The notes: generated by a model not told the origin, from the sequence alone. A stretch of DNA of 64,000 nucleotides from AAA044-D11 sp965268555 (GCA_965268555.1 OZ254174.1:992001-1056000), one strand, 5' to 3'. Shown: positions 1 to 8,746, numbered from the stretch's first letter. Numbers and translations: made by a program.

Positions 1-32
1 TCTGGCGCATCTTCAAATCGTAATATTTGCAT
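1..32 (-). CDS. 5' end of an unidentified gene, clipped by the window edge
   Basis: Reading leftwards, an AAGGAG ribosome binding site lies about five bases before an ATG at 32-30, and the frame stays open to the edge (MQILRFEDAPE...). Only about 11 codons are visible, so no function can be given. The good binding site and spacing are the only evidence that this is a real start. It would be transcribed in the same direction as the exported-protein genes at 153-2359, and the stretch 33-152 between them holds no other gene that I can see. Confidence 0.5.
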   Translation of the reverse strand, partial: MQILRFEDAP

Positions 33-152
33 TTGTGCTCCTTCTTGCTCGTAGGTGGTGCGTTTCTTTACTTGCGATAGTTAAACACTTCGTCAAGAAA
101 TATTCATTAGGCGATAGTTCCGATAGGTGATTTTTCAGGTGATAACCGAACA

Positions 153-686
153 TCAGATAACAGCGCTTTCTATGGTTAATTGAGCGACTTCTGGTGCTGT
201 TGAAGTCGGATTTGTAAAACTGATTGTGTAAATTCCGGTGGTTGATGAATAAGACAGAGTCCGATATTGATCTGCGGTGTCGAGCGCTACTGATGAATCG
301 GCAGCCACTTTAAGAATCACTGAATACACTTTTGCTGACCTCTTTGCCAGATATAGCGGAAGCTCGGCAGAGTTAATATCTCTGGCTTTAAGTGTGAATT
401 GAATACCGGCACAAGTTCTTGTATTAAGTCCCGAAACGCTGAGTCCAATAAGGGGGGAAATTCCCGCTGGTGCGCCATATGTGCCAGTTGCACCTGCAAT
501 CAAATTTAGTGTTACCCAGCTATCACAGGCTTTGATCTGGTAAACACCTTGGCCAAACTCATAGCGTGGTGGAGTTGAAATAGAACTGCTTGCAGCAAGA
601 ACGGATCCAATCGAAGCTAAAGTCAGAGCAGATATAACAGCAGCCTTAACACTTAAAACCCCGGTTCTATTGGCTTTTAGAGCCAT
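153..686 (-). CDS. Exported protein of unknown function, paralogue of the next gene
   Basis: A 177-residue protein with a basic N-terminus and a hydrophobic segment (about residues 12-31, ending in an AxA-like site VLA-A), so it is probably exported by Sec. The mature part looks beta-rich, with few charged residues and many Ser/Thr. It shares an ordered pattern with the protein at 711-1400: EFGQG, then a Cys-Asp about ten residues on (ACD), then VSxLNxxTCxG followed by a D..SAE motif. The two conserved cysteines could form a disulphide. I do not recognise the family. The short gap to the next gene suggests co-transcription. Function unknown; a cell-surface or pilus-like subunit is only a guess. 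Confidence 0.7.
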   Translation of the reverse strand: MALKANRTGVLSVKAAVISALTLASIGSVLAASSSISTPPRYEFGQGVYQIKACDSWVTLNLIAGATGTYGAPAGISPLIGLSVSGLNTRTCAGIQFTLKARDINSAELPLYLAKRSAKVYSVILKVAADSSVALDTADQYRTLSYSSTTGIYTISFTNPTSTAPEVAQLTIESAVI

Positions 687-710
687 ATCTAACTCTTCGC
701 AGGTCTCGGG

Positions 711-1400
711 TTAATTTGGATTGTTAACTGTTTCAACAGTGGCGCGTCGAACGCTTTCACCATTGATGTTAACAATCGTTGATGTTGGATCAAGGAAGAA
801 CATGACATCGGCCGATGTTGAAGTTAACGGAGTGCCGTCATAAACAGAGACACCTGAAACATTTAGATTGACTCCAGCCGCAAGAGTTCCAACTATTGGT
901 TGGCCCAGGCCAGTTAAATAAGTAAGCCCAAGTGATTGTGGATCAACGTTATTTGAGGTTGGCACCTCTTTGGGAATTTGAATTTGTAGAACTTTTGCTT
1001 CAGGTGTTGAACCAATATTTATTTCCGCACTGCTTCCATCAATCATGCGAAGACGAAGTTTCTTGCCTTTGCAGGTCTCTAAATTTAAGTTTGAAACTGT
1101 CGCGGTACGAACTCTAAAGAAGCCATCTGAACTATCTGTGGCTGAAGGATTTGCATGCCACTCTTCACCAAGTGCAATAAACACGGTGTCATCACATGCA
1201 ATCGCTTGTTGGGATCCTTGACCAAATTCAAGTGCGCCAGTTCCAATAGTTACGCTGGCGGCAAAAGTTGAAAGTAAGAAAGGGACGACTGAAATTGCGG
1301 CAACTCCAAAAACAATATTTCGTTTAGTTTTGCCTATACCGCGCTTAGGACGCCCAGAATTAACGTTGCCACTAAGTGGCGAACCAAGCATTGAAGCCAT
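711..1400 (-). CDS. Exported protein of unknown function, longer paralogue
   Basis: A 229-residue protein. The start at 1400 is preceded by AGGAG at good spacing. A basic stretch (about residues 17-27) is followed by a hydrophobic segment (about 29-48), which reads as an N-terminal export signal or membrane anchor. The mature region repeats the pattern of the 153-686 protein: LEFGQG, ACD, then VSNLNLETCKG and a D-x-SSAE motif. It carries about 50 more residues at the C-terminus, ending in a Val/Asn-rich beta-like stretch. The pair probably arose by tandem duplication and then diverged. No enzyme motif is visible and the family is not one I recognise. Confidence 0.7.
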   Translation of the reverse strand: MASMLGSPLSGNVNSGRPKRGIGKTKRNIVFGVAAISVVPFLLSTFAASVTIGTGALEFGQGSQQAIACDDTVFIALGEEWHANPSATDSSDGFFRVRTATVSNLNLETCKGKKLRLRMIDGSSAEINIGSTPEAKVLQIQIPKEVPTSNNVDPQSLGLTYLTGLGQPIVGTLAAGVNLNVSGVSVYDGTPLTSTSADVMFFLDPTSTIVNINGESVRRATVETVNNPN

Positions 1401-1447
1401 TCAATACTCCTAATTAATTCAGAGGCTAAAAAATTGCGCGTTGCAAT

Positions 1448-2359
1448 CTATTTATTCCTCTTTAGATTAACGTCTGCCTTAAGCATTTGTAAGTCAATAC
1501 CGAGGGCTCGAATCGAAATGCTTCGGTTATTACTCACACTCCCCTGGCCGCAGAAACTGCCATCAAGAGATGGCTCGGACATGTTTACAAACCGGAGAAG
1601 TATTTGACCGCCGGAAATGGCTCTAGAAGACGAAGTAATTCGCATTCCATTCCCGCCGTTGAAAGCAGACATCACTGCATAACTTGGCCCGGAGATTCGA
1701 AGGTGCGAGCTGCCTTGACCCTGGATTAGGAAACTATTCCTGCTTCCAAGTTCTGGTTTCTTTGGATCGATTGCGACTGGGATATATGGAATATATGGCA
1801 CATGGAAAATTGCCTTATCTGAAAATGCACAGAGCAGCAGAGTTTCTGAAGATCCAACGGTTATCGCTGGGAGGGTCGTAGTTGTTGCACGTGGATCAAC
1901 TGAAACTTGCTTTGGAGCAATTAAATACATGCTCTGATTTGCGAGCGCGTGCACGGGAATTGGCTTTGGTGTCGGTTTCTCACTTGGTTCAACTTTGGGT
2001 TCAACCGTGGGCTCATTAATTGGTTCAGCACTGGATTCAACAGTTGGTTCAACAGATGGCTTTGCAGATGGCGCCGGAGAGGCTTCGCCAGTAACTTCCG
2101 GCGATGGTTCGGGCGATGGTTCTGCACTCGGGGCAGGCTCTTCTGGTGCCGGCGGTGCCGATTCTGGCGATGGAGTTGCCTCGACCACTTGTTCTTGATC
2201 TTGAGTATTTGTAATTAAATCAAGGCCAAATGCTGCAGGAAGCGCAACAGTTAGCGCAATCATTGAAGCGCCCAGCACTAATCGTTGTTGCCTTGAGATT
2301 CTGTGCATGAGATTCACGTTGCCGAGGATATCTAAGCCAGCAAAAAGCTTCAGAATCAC
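1448..2359 (-). CDS. Membrane-anchored or exported protein with a Pro/Glu/Ser-rich stalk
   Basis: A 303-residue protein starting with GTG at 2359; an in-frame ATG at 2308 (MHRISRQQ) fits a signal sequence better and may be the true start. A hydrophobic segment (about residues 28-46) is followed by a roughly 90-residue low-complexity stalk built of EP, SPEP and VEP units, typical of a spacer that carries a domain away from the membrane or through the wall. The C-terminal 160 residues are beta-like with two cysteines and no catalytic motif that I recognise. It lies upstream of the two paralogous exported proteins in the same direction, so the three may form one surface assembly. Function unknown. 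Confidence 0.65.
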   Translation of the reverse strand: MILKLFAGLDILGNVNLMHRISRQQRLVLGASMIALTVALPAAFGLDLITNTQDQEQVVEATPSPESAPPAPEEPAPSAEPSPEPSPEVTGEASPAPSAKPSVEPTVESSAEPINEPTVEPKVEPSEKPTPKPIPVHALANQSMYLIAPKQVSVDPRATTTTLPAITVGSSETLLLCAFSDKAIFHVPYIPYIPVAIDPKKPELGSRNSFLIQGQGSSHLRISGPSYAVMSAFNGGNGMRITSSSRAISGGQILLRFVNMSEPSLDGSFCGQGSVSNNRSISIRALGIDLQMLKADVNLKRNK

Positions 2360-2405
2360 TTAGGTATTACCCGAAGATTCCAAAGGTGAGGGGTAAGCCC
2401 CCCTG

Positions 2406-2411
2406 TATCCT
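2406..2411 (+). promoter_or_regulatory. -10-like hexamer of a leaderless promoter
   Basis: TATCCT lies six bases before the ATG at 2418 and no ribosome binding site is present, so the transcript probably begins at or next to the start codon. No good -35 box is visible at the usual distance. Confidence 0.4.
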
Positions 2412-2417
2412 TTATAA

Positions 2418-3065
2418 ATGGAGTCGAAAAAGAACAATATAAAAGTTCTGCTAGTAGAAGATGAAGACTTCGCTCGCGCCATGGTTGGCGAAATGCTTAA
2501 CTCATCTGGAGTCACTGCAATTTCGGCAAAGTCGGTCTCACAAGCTCTCGCACAAATTGATGACTTTGATCCCCACGTAGTCTTAACAGATTTAGATCTA
2601 GGTACCGGACCTGATGGCGCCGATCTTCTGGCAAAGGTCTATCACGAACGTCCATGGACTGGACTTGTAATCATGACCGCGCATGCATCTCCCGAACTTG
2701 CAATCAAGGATCCATCTCGAATCCCAGCCCCAACTGTTTATGTTGTTAAATCCGAGATTACAAGCATGGAGAAATTGCTTGCTTGTATTACCGAATCAAT
2801 TGAGAAAACAGGTCACTTTCAAGTAAACCCTGTTGAGAATTCGGAGAAGATAACTATCACCGCTGCCCAAGCCGAAATATTGCGCATGATTGCTGATGGT
2901 TTATCCAATAGCGCGATCGCTAAAAAGCGTGAAATTTCACTGCGAGCTGCTGAAGGACTTATTCAGAGAACATTCCAAGCACTTGGCGTTAATGGCGATT
3001 CAGATATGAACCCTAGGGTCATTGCAGTTCGAATGTGGCAACAAGGAAAAGTCGCGGTTAAATAA
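2418..3065 (+). CDS. Two-component response regulator, receiver plus LuxR/NarL-type DNA-binding domain
   Basis: 215 residues. The receiver domain (about 8-125) has the acidic pair in VEDED (14-16), the phosphoacceptor Asp58 in VLTD, Thr87 and Lys111. The C-terminal domain (about 145-210) reads as a LuxR/NarL helix-turn-helix: it opens with an alanine-rich helix, then a DGLSNSAIAKK turn and a recognition helix. Phosphorylation by a histidine kinase would switch on DNA binding. The kinase gene follows after 3 bases, so that protein is the likely partner. The start is supported by a -10-like box six bases upstream rather than by a ribosome binding site. Targets unknown; the divergent exported-protein genes next door are candidates. 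Confidence 0.9.
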   Translation: MESKKNNIKVLLVEDEDFARAMVGEMLNSSGVTAISAKSVSQALAQIDDFDPHVVLTDLDLGTGPDGADLLAKVYHERPWTGLVIMTAHASPELAIKDPSRIPAPTVYVVKSEITSMEKLLACITESIEKTGHFQVNPVENSEKITITAAQAEILRMIADGLSNSAIAKKREISLRAAEGLIQRTFQALGVNGDSDMNPRVIAVRMWQQGKVAVK

Positions 3066-3068
3066 TTA

Positions 3069-4841
3069 ATGGGACAAATTCTTAGGCGCCTCAAAGGTCT
3101 TGGCCAGATCCCATTGGATTTTCTCCTAATCCCCCTAGGCATAATCTTCTTTGAAATCTCAGTTCTCATATCCGATGTAGTACGCGGAACCCGAAATGTC
3201 CATGGCCATGACTATCTCGCACATTTAATTCACTTTATTCTGCTCTTCATTTTCATATATGGGGTGCGCAAAATACTCGCACTTCTCAAAATAACTAGTT
3301 TGAGAATTCTTCAGTTAATACTTCTTGGCATACTCATAGCGGTGTTCTCGGAAGTCGTGTTTAATCTAGTTTTTGATGCTTTAAACACCGGTCATCAAAG
3401 AGGAATTGCGCTCTCACTCCGCACTATTCTCTTTCTAGGAGTTTTCTGGTTTCCAATAGCGGTTTTTATCAGTTCACATTTTCGAACTATTCCAACCTTC
3501 ATTCAAGAGTTTGAACATACTCTGCTTATAAACGCTCGAATTGAACTTCGAAAATCAAAGAAAAACATTGAAGCTGAACGCGAAATTGAGGAAAATGTCC
3601 TCGCTCGATTAAGGAAGAAGACAAGTTTGTTGGCCGATCAAATTTCGGCAGTAGCAATAGAATTAAACGAAGGAAATGTCAAACAAATTCAAGAATTGTT
3701 AAAGACGAATTCGCTTCGCAGTTTATCGGCAGATCTTGAAAGCCGAGGAAATCAAAGTAAAAAAACCTTTATTGCTTCCCAATCTCTGAGAGTCATAAAC
3801 ATTTTTACCAGGCAGTTATACGTTTTCATAAGAGCAAGTTTAAGACTCGAAAAGATTCCAACTTCAGTAATTGCCCTTTTGATGATGTTTGGGGTTGCCC
3901 CTTCGCTTCTAAATACTTTGCCACCATCTAGAAGCATCTTGGCGATACTTGTTCTTATTTTGATCACAATTCTTCTGTGTAATCTTCCAGAGATTATCTC
4001 TAGGAAAAATAAAATGCCTAGTGCTTCATCGCGCCTAGTTTCATATCTATTTCTCTGCTATCTGCCCCTGATAACAAATGTAGTTAGCCAGTGGATATTT
4101 CCCTATCCAGGTGGACACACACCTTTCTTAATCACAGCGGTTAATTTCCCAGTGCTTTTTGCAATTGAATTAGCAATTACCCAGGCTTTAGTTCCAATCT
4201 TTAAAAATAGTGTTCCACAAATAGCATATGTTCCATCTCCAGCAATTTTGCGATTAAAGCTAGTTAAAATCCATGAGGAACTTGAAGCCAGAATCTCACA
4301 TCAATGGGCAGTCTTCATTCATGGGAACATGCTCACTCGTTTTGCAACAACCTCGCTTCGGATGCAGCAAGCATTAGAAAACAATGATTCGGAGGCTTTC
4401 AACAAGCTTCGTATCTCATTGGTGGATCTTCTTGAAAACCCAACTTTAGGATTAAATTCAGAGGTGCTAAAGCTCTCTGATGAGCTGAGTTCCAGAATTG
4501 ATCCCTGGTTTGGAATTTTAGATGTTGACCTTAAACTCCAGGATGGCCTTGGAGATTTGAGAAGCGAGCGTGTTCAAGATATCGGTGATGTGATTGAAGA
4601 AATTCTTTCAAATTCAGTTCGACATGGTGGCTCAACAGAAATCAAACTTGAGCTAACAAAATCGGATTCAAATACGATAAAAATTCATGCGATAGATAAC
4701 CCAACCAAATCACCTAACTTAAAGGGACGTAACCCAGGGTTAGGTACTAAGATTTTTAATCTAGTCTCAGATGGGCGTTGGAAAATCAAATACAAACAGA
4801 ATGAAACAATTTTCACAATTTATATCTCAGTGGACGGATAG
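3069..4841 (+). CDS. Membrane sensor histidine kinase with two membrane blocks
   Basis: 590 residues. Four membrane segments lie in the first 135 residues, then a charged helical, probably coiled-coil stretch (about 150-235), then a second hydrophobic block of four or so segments (about 265-385). The C-terminal kinase part has a dimerisation helix with His411 and His418 (the FIHGN context favours His418 as the phosphorylated residue) and an ATPase domain with N-box Asn515 in EEILSNSVRHG and a G-box GLGTK. That ATPase type is the one found with NarL-type regulators. It sits between a DNA-binding regulator and a single-domain receiver, so it probably feeds both. The ligand is unknown. The double membrane block is unusual. 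Confidence 0.85.
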   Translation: MGQILRRLKGLGQIPLDFLLIPLGIIFFEISVLISDVVRGTRNVHGHDYLAHLIHFILLFIFIYGVRKILALLKITSLRILQLILLGILIAVFSEVVFNLVFDALNTGHQRGIALSLRTILFLGVFWFPIAVFISSHFRTIPTFIQEFEHTLLINARIELRKSKKNIEAEREIEENVLARLRKKTSLLADQISAVAIELNEGNVKQIQELLKTNSLRSLSADLESRGNQSKKTFIASQSLRVINIFTRQLYVFIRASLRLEKIPTSVIALLMMFGVAPSLLNTLPPSRSILAILVLILITILLCNLPEIISRKNKMPSASSRLVSYLFLCYLPLITNVVSQWIFPYPGGHTPFLITAVNFPVLFAIELAITQALVPIFKNSVPQIAYVPSPAILRLKLVKIHEELEARISHQWAVFIHGNMLTRFATTSLRMQQALENNDSEAFNKLRISLVDLLENPTLGLNSEVLKLSDELSSRIDPWFGILDVDLKLQDGLGDLRSERVQDIGDVIEEILSNSVRHGGSTEIKLELTKSDSNTIKIHAIDNPTKSPNLKGRNPGLGTKIFNLVSDGRWKIKYKQNETIFTIYISVDG

Positions 4842-4847
4842 GACCAG

Positions 4848-5249
4848 ATGGCAAAGAAAGAAGCGCTCAAGTTAATGCTCGTTGAGGACGATGAGGTCAC
4901 TCGTTCAACGATTAAGAAAGCCCTGACGCTGCAAGGCTTTGAAATTCTCTTTGACACCGCATCTGTTAAAACAGCCATTGAATATGTAAAGCTCTACAAC
5001 CCTGATGTTGCAGTTTTGGATTACAACTTAGGTAAAGGCCCAAATGGCATCGATCTTGCGAAGAAAATTAGACAATCAAATCCGGGCATTGGCATCGTGC
5101 TTCTAACAGCTTTCCTCAATCCAACTCAGATCGAAGAGAAGATTTTGCAGTTGCCGCCGGGCAGTAAATACCTGGTCAAGCACAGCGTTACCAAGATAGA
5201 GACCTTAGTTAATGTCATTAACGAAGCGGCCCGCTTCGAAGCTAGCTAA
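4848..5249 (+). CDS. Single-domain response regulator (receiver only)
   Basis: 133 residues forming one receiver domain with an acidic pair VEDDE, phosphoacceptor Asp58, Thr87 and Lys111. There is no output domain. The numbering of these residues is identical to that in the NarL-type regulator at 2418-3065, and both share the LGxGPxGxDL motif after the Asp, so the two receivers look like paralogues. The gene begins 6 bases after the kinase stop and is surely in the same transcript. Such lone receivers usually act as phosphate sinks, as relays, or through protein contact. Which of these applies here cannot be read from sequence. Confidence 0.88.
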   Translation: MAKKEALKLMLVEDDEVTRSTIKKALTLQGFEILFDTASVKTAIEYVKLYNPDVAVLDYNLGKGPNGIDLAKKIRQSNPGIGIVLLTAFLNPTQIEEKILQLPPGSKYLVKHSVTKIETLVNVINEAARFEAS

Positions 5250-5307
5250 TTAAGGCTTTCGCTATGCGGGTAACACCTAAATTCTCGGGATTCCCTCAGT
5301 TCTAAGG

Positions 5308-5337
5308 TTCAGATCCGGGTTTAAAACACCCTAAAAT
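5308..5337 (+). promoter_or_regulatory. Promoter of the subtilase gene, probably leaderless
   Basis: TTCAGA (5308-5313) and TAAAAT (5332-5337) are separated by 18 bases, and TAAAAT lies 8 bases before the ATG at 5346. No ribosome binding site is seen. The geometry predicts a transcript starting at or just before the start codon. Confidence 0.45.
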
Positions 5338-5345
5338 ATCGGACT

Positions 5346-6830
5346 ATGAAGCGGACTAATCTCATCAAATTCCTGTCTACAGTTGGAATTCTTGGGCTCT
5401 TCGCTGGATTTATATTTTTCTCAGCCGTCCCTGCTCAAGGTGAAACAACAGAGCGCTACATAGTCCAATATGTAGATTCTGCGAGTATTGCGGAAGAAGA
5501 TGACGACCGCGAAAATCGCAAAGTCAAGACAGTAAATAAAGTTGATAAAGTTTTCAAAGGCGCAATTGTAGATATGACAGCAACTCAAGCTGATGAACTT
5601 AAGAAAAACAAAAGAGTTCTCTACATCGAAAAAGATGGAATTGTTACTGCATCAGCGATTACGCCTCAATCTCCGGCAACTTGGGGCCTCGATCGCATCG
5701 ATCAAAAAACACTCCCCTTAAACAATATTTATAACTATGAACCAACCGGACAGGGTGTAACCGCATATGTTGTTGACACCGGAATTCTGGCGACTCACGT
5801 TGAATTTGGAAGTCGAGTCAAAACTGGATTTACTGCAATTACGACTGGTGGAACTACTGACTGCAACGGCCACGGAACACATGTTGCCGGCACAATTGGT
5901 GGCTCGACATACGGAGTTGCAAAAAGTGTAAATCTGGTACCTGTTCGAGTTTTGGATTGCAATGGTTCAGGAACTAATTCAGGCGTAATCAGTGGCATTA
6001 ACTGGGCAGTTAACCAATACTTGGCAAATCCAACACCTTCAGTAATGAATTTAAGTTTGGGTGGCGGAGCAAGCGCCGCATTAGATACCGCAATTACTTC
6101 GGCCGTTAACGCTGGAATTACAGTTGTGGTTGCTGCTGGAAATAGCAATGCAAATGCCTGCAACTATTCACCGGCTCGAGCACCTGCGGCAATAACAGTT
6201 GGTGCAACAGATAACAAAGATGCGCTTGCAAACTTCAGCAATACCGGAAGCTGCGTAGACATTTCTGCTCCAGGAGTAAGCATCACATCGGCTTGGATTG
6301 GTTCATCTAATTCAGTAACAAACACAATAAATGGAACTTCCATGGCATCTCCACACGTAGCGGGCGCTGCAGCACTCGCACTATCGGAATTGGTTTTAGC
6401 GAATGCAAGCCTCTCCCCGGTAAATGTGCAAAATACTCTTAATTCTTACTCATCGAACTTCATAACTACACGCTCTTCAACGTCAACCAGACTTCTAAAT
6501 ACAAGTGTTGCTGGCTCCACACCAGCACCTGTTTTGACTGCGCCTTCTGCGCCTAGAAACGTTTCAGTTACGACTGGAAGAAATAACGGATCTCTTGCAG
6601 TTACTTGGCAAGCACCTTCTGCGCCAGGAAGTGGCGTAACTAGTTACACCGCGACTGCTTGGTCAGCACTAACAAGTGGAACCGTAGCGCGAACCTGTTC
6701 TGCAACATCAACTTCTTGCACAATTTCAAATCTGACTCGTCGCGTAACTTATTATGTTGATGTGACCGCAACTGGTCCTGGTGGCACAAGCGCAGCTTCG
6801 ACTCCAAGAATTTTGCGAGCAACTAACTAA
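5346..6830 (+). CDS. Secreted subtilisin-like serine protease (S8) with pro-domain and fibronectin type III domain
   Basis: 494 residues. A Sec signal peptide (about 1-32) is followed by an inhibitor_I9-type pro-domain (about 35-100) that would help folding and be removed. The catalytic domain (about 105-395) has the triad Asp144 (VVDTG), His176 (NGHGTHVAG) and Ser332 (NGTSMASP), and the oxyanion Asn in AAGNS. A fibronectin type III-like domain occupies about 405-494, probably for substrate or surface binding. No cell-wall sorting signal is seen, so the enzyme is likely released or loosely held. It would supply peptides or process surface proteins. The adjacent, oppositely oriented gene also encodes an exported hydrolase. 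Confidence 0.95.
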   Translation: MKRTNLIKFLSTVGILGLFAGFIFFSAVPAQGETTERYIVQYVDSASIAEEDDDRENRKVKTVNKVDKVFKGAIVDMTATQADELKKNKRVLYIEKDGIVTASAITPQSPATWGLDRIDQKTLPLNNIYNYEPTGQGVTAYVVDTGILATHVEFGSRVKTGFTAITTGGTTDCNGHGTHVAGTIGGSTYGVAKSVNLVPVRVLDCNGSGTNSGVISGINWAVNQYLANPTPSVMNLSLGGGASAALDTAITSAVNAGITVVVAAGNSNANACNYSPARAPAAITVGATDNKDALANFSNTGSCVDISAPGVSITSAWIGSSNSVTNTINGTSMASPHVAGAAALALSELVLANASLSPVNVQNTLNSYSSNFITTRSSTSTRLLNTSVAGSTPAPVLTAPSAPRNVSVTTGRNNGSLAVTWQAPSAPGSGVTSYTATAWSALTSGTVARTCSATSTSCTISNLTRRVTYYVDVTATGPGGTSAASTPRILRATN

Positions 6831-6834
6831 ATTT

Positions 6835-7476
6835 CTAGTTAATCGTTACTTCTTGAATTACCACGTTCGTTATATTGCACTCGGTAATTTTTGCCCGAAG
6901 GAATTCAGTTTCGATTGGATCCACGGTTAAATCAAAGCGCGACTTCACTGAAATCCAATTCGCAAGATATTTGCATTGAGATTTCGGTGGCAGCCAATTA
7001 GCCACATCCTTATCGCCCTTTGCTCGATTCAAACTTGCGGTAACCGCAACCAAAGTTTCTGCCGCATCTAAATCATTTGCAAAAGCCATCCGCTGCGCCG
7101 CCGTCCAAGCCCAAGCCCCTGATCGCCAAGCTTCAGCCAACGGAACCATATGATCAATATCTAAACCTGTTGGATTTGTGAAAACTTTGCCGTCGTATGG
7201 ACTCTTCCACTTTCCCCCAGATAGAAAACACTTAGCCCCAACTCGTGGCTTCGTTGTCGCCTCGGCAATTAAGACTTCAAATCGTGTATTACAGCCATCC
7301 TTATCGGCATCAATCCAATGGCGAAATAGTGACCTTGAATATCCAAAATCGTGATCATCTGCCATCGATAAAGTAATTGTTTCTGCTGCCGAAACTGGCA
7401 CAGTGTTAGTTTCAAGTATCAGCCCAACAGTCAAGGCAATCGCAATCATTGAACTCGGTTGCTTACTTCTGCGCAT
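6835..7476 (-). CDS. Exported HNH-type nuclease of the GmrSD/DUF1524 family
   Basis: 213 residues with an N-terminal hydrophobic signal (about 8-30, SAA at its end). The core motif DIDHMVPLAEAW, followed about 45 residues later by ASLNRAKGDKD and WLPP, is the diagnostic pattern of the HNH domain found at the C-terminus of GmrSD-like enzymes and in many small secreted actinobacterial nucleases. Asp-His at the metal site and the Asn/Lys of the second motif are present. The protein probably cuts DNA outside the cell, for phosphate and nucleoside supply. It converges with the subtilase gene with only 4 bases between the stops. Confidence 0.85.
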   Translation of the reverse strand: MRRSKQPSSMIAIALTVGLILETNTVPVSAAETITLSMADDHDFGYSRSLFRHWIDADKDGCNTRFEVLIAEATTKPRVGAKCFLSGGKWKSPYDGKVFTNPTGLDIDHMVPLAEAWRSGAWAWTAAQRMAFANDLDAAETLVAVTASLNRAKGDKDVANWLPPKSQCKYLANWISVKSRFDLTVDPIETEFLRAKITECNITNVVIQEVTIN

Positions 7477-7532
7477 TGCAACAGATTACCGAGGGTCTGC
7501 ATTTTTAGATAGAAATTTCCGATTCGCCCCGC

Positions 7533-7538
7533 TAGCCT
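7533..7538 (+). promoter_or_regulatory. -10-like hexamer before the SDR gene
   Basis: TAGCCT six bases before the ATG at 7545, with no ribosome binding site: a leaderless start is likely. The -35 region is not recognisable. Confidence 0.35.
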
Positions 7539-7544
7539 TCCCTT

Positions 7545-8276
7545 ATGACATATCAATTGCGTGACCTAAACGGAAAAGTTGTAATCATCACTGGTGCTAC
7601 GGCAGGAATCGGAGCCGCCGCCGCAAAAGCTCTTGTTGAGATGGGCTGCAAAGTTGTCCTAAATGCCCGAAATGAAGCCAGATTAAAAGAGATGGTCTCG
7701 GCACTTGGCCCAAACTCAGTTTATGTTGCCGGTGATTGTTCCGAACCAGATGTTTCCCGCAAAGTTGCAAAGGCCGCAATTGATAACTTCGGAACCATCG
7801 ATGCTGTTGTTCCTAATGCTGGTATCGGTTTCTACGGTTCAATCCTTGATCACAGCGATGAAGATGTAAATCGCATGATGCGCACAAACTACGAAGGCAC
7901 AGTTCATATCATTCGCGCAGCGCTGCCAACAATGTTGGATAAGAAAGAGGGCGATGTAATTATCGTGGCATCAGTCGCAGGTTTCCGTGGTGGCGATATC
8001 GAAGCTATCTATGCCGGAACAAAGCATGCTCAAGTTGGCTTTGCTGGATCACTTGATCGCGAACTTCGCGCAAAGGGTGTTCGCGTTGCACTTGTCTGTC
8101 CTGCAGGAACTGAAACAGAATTCGCACTTGGCGTTGGTCGCACAGCAGGCGAGCCAAAGTTAAAAACTTATCTGCGCCCTGAAGATGTTGCATTCCAAAT
8201 CACGACCATCATGAGCCAACCACGAACAGTTCGCACGCATGTGTGGAAAATGTGGTCCATGCAGCAAGACTCGTGA
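7545..8276 (+). CDS. Short-chain dehydrogenase/reductase (SDR)
   Basis: 243 residues, the usual size of a classical SDR. The cofactor-binding motif TGATAGIG is at 17-24, NAG at 91-93, and the catalytic residues are Ser143, Tyr156 and Lys160 in YAGTK. It should be a cytosolic NAD(P)-dependent oxidoreductase. The substrate cannot be inferred; the clade resembles the 'SDR family oxidoreductase' proteins often annotated as general 3-ketoacyl or alcohol dehydrogenases. Its stop codon overlaps the GTG start of the TspO gene (GTGA), so the two are translationally coupled. Confidence 0.9.
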   Translation: MTYQLRDLNGKVVIITGATAGIGAAAAKALVEMGCKVVLNARNEARLKEMVSALGPNSVYVAGDCSEPDVSRKVAKAAIDNFGTIDAVVPNAGIGFYGSILDHSDEDVNRMMRTNYEGTVHIIRAALPTMLDKKEGDVIIVASVAGFRGGDIEAIYAGTKHAQVGFAGSLDRELRAKGVRVALVCPAGTETEFALGVGRTAGEPKLKTYLRPEDVAFQITTIMSQPRTVRTHVWKMWSMQQDS

Positions 8277-8746
8277 AAATTTCACCTGCAATCACATCTG
8301 GGATTGGGTTCGCGCTAGTCGCTATCTACGCATTTGGTTCTGGCGCGATAATGTCGAACAATTCCAGAATTTGGTACAACAATCTAAATGCACCATCTTG
8401 GCAACCACCAGATTTCATCTTCGGTGTCATCTGGCCCTATAACTTCATAGTTCTTGGCATTAGTGCCTACACAGTTGCTAATCGCTTAAGTGTTTCAATG
8501 ACGATTACATTCCTTGCGATCTTTGCGGCTTCAATTGCCTGCGCGCTTACCTGGGCCTATCTTTTTTATCATCCACATAACCTAAGCGGCGCAGCAACTT
8601 CACTCGCACTAGTCACGCTTTTAACTATTCCGCTTCTCGCAATAACTTTCCGAGCATCCCTCTGGGTTGGTCTCGCACTTATTCCATACCAACTTTGGGT
8701 CGCAACAGCGACGGCGCTAAGTTTTACTTACAGCAAACTTAACTAG
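8273..8746 (+). CDS. TspO/MBR family membrane protein
   Basis: 157 residues from a GTG at 8273 whose last two bases lie inside the TGA of the SDR gene; an earlier in-frame ATG at 8243 would put 30 bases inside that gene and is less likely. Five hydrophobic segments and the conserved motifs of the family are present: NLNAPSWQPP in the first loop, F-x-x-WPYNF after it, and the aromatic WAYLF segment in helix 3. TspO proteins bind tetrapyrroles and take part in porphyrin and oxidative-stress responses to light and oxygen. The presence of a SOUL haem-binding gene and heliorhodopsin close by fits a light/tetrapyrrole theme. Confidence 0.88.
   Translation: MKISPAITSGIGFALVAIYAFGSGAIMSNNSRIWYNNLNAPSWQPPDFIFGVIWPYNFIVLGISAYTVANRLSVSMTITFLAIFAASIACALTWAYLFYHPHNLSGAATSLALVTLLTIPLLAITFRASLWVGLALIPYQLWVATATALSFTYSKLN

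Noticed and set aside
1921..2218. Additional open frames across the Pro/Glu-rich stalk region
   Set aside because: Repetitive sequence creates long frames in several phases; only the minus-strand gene at 1448-2359 has a signal segment and sensible ends.
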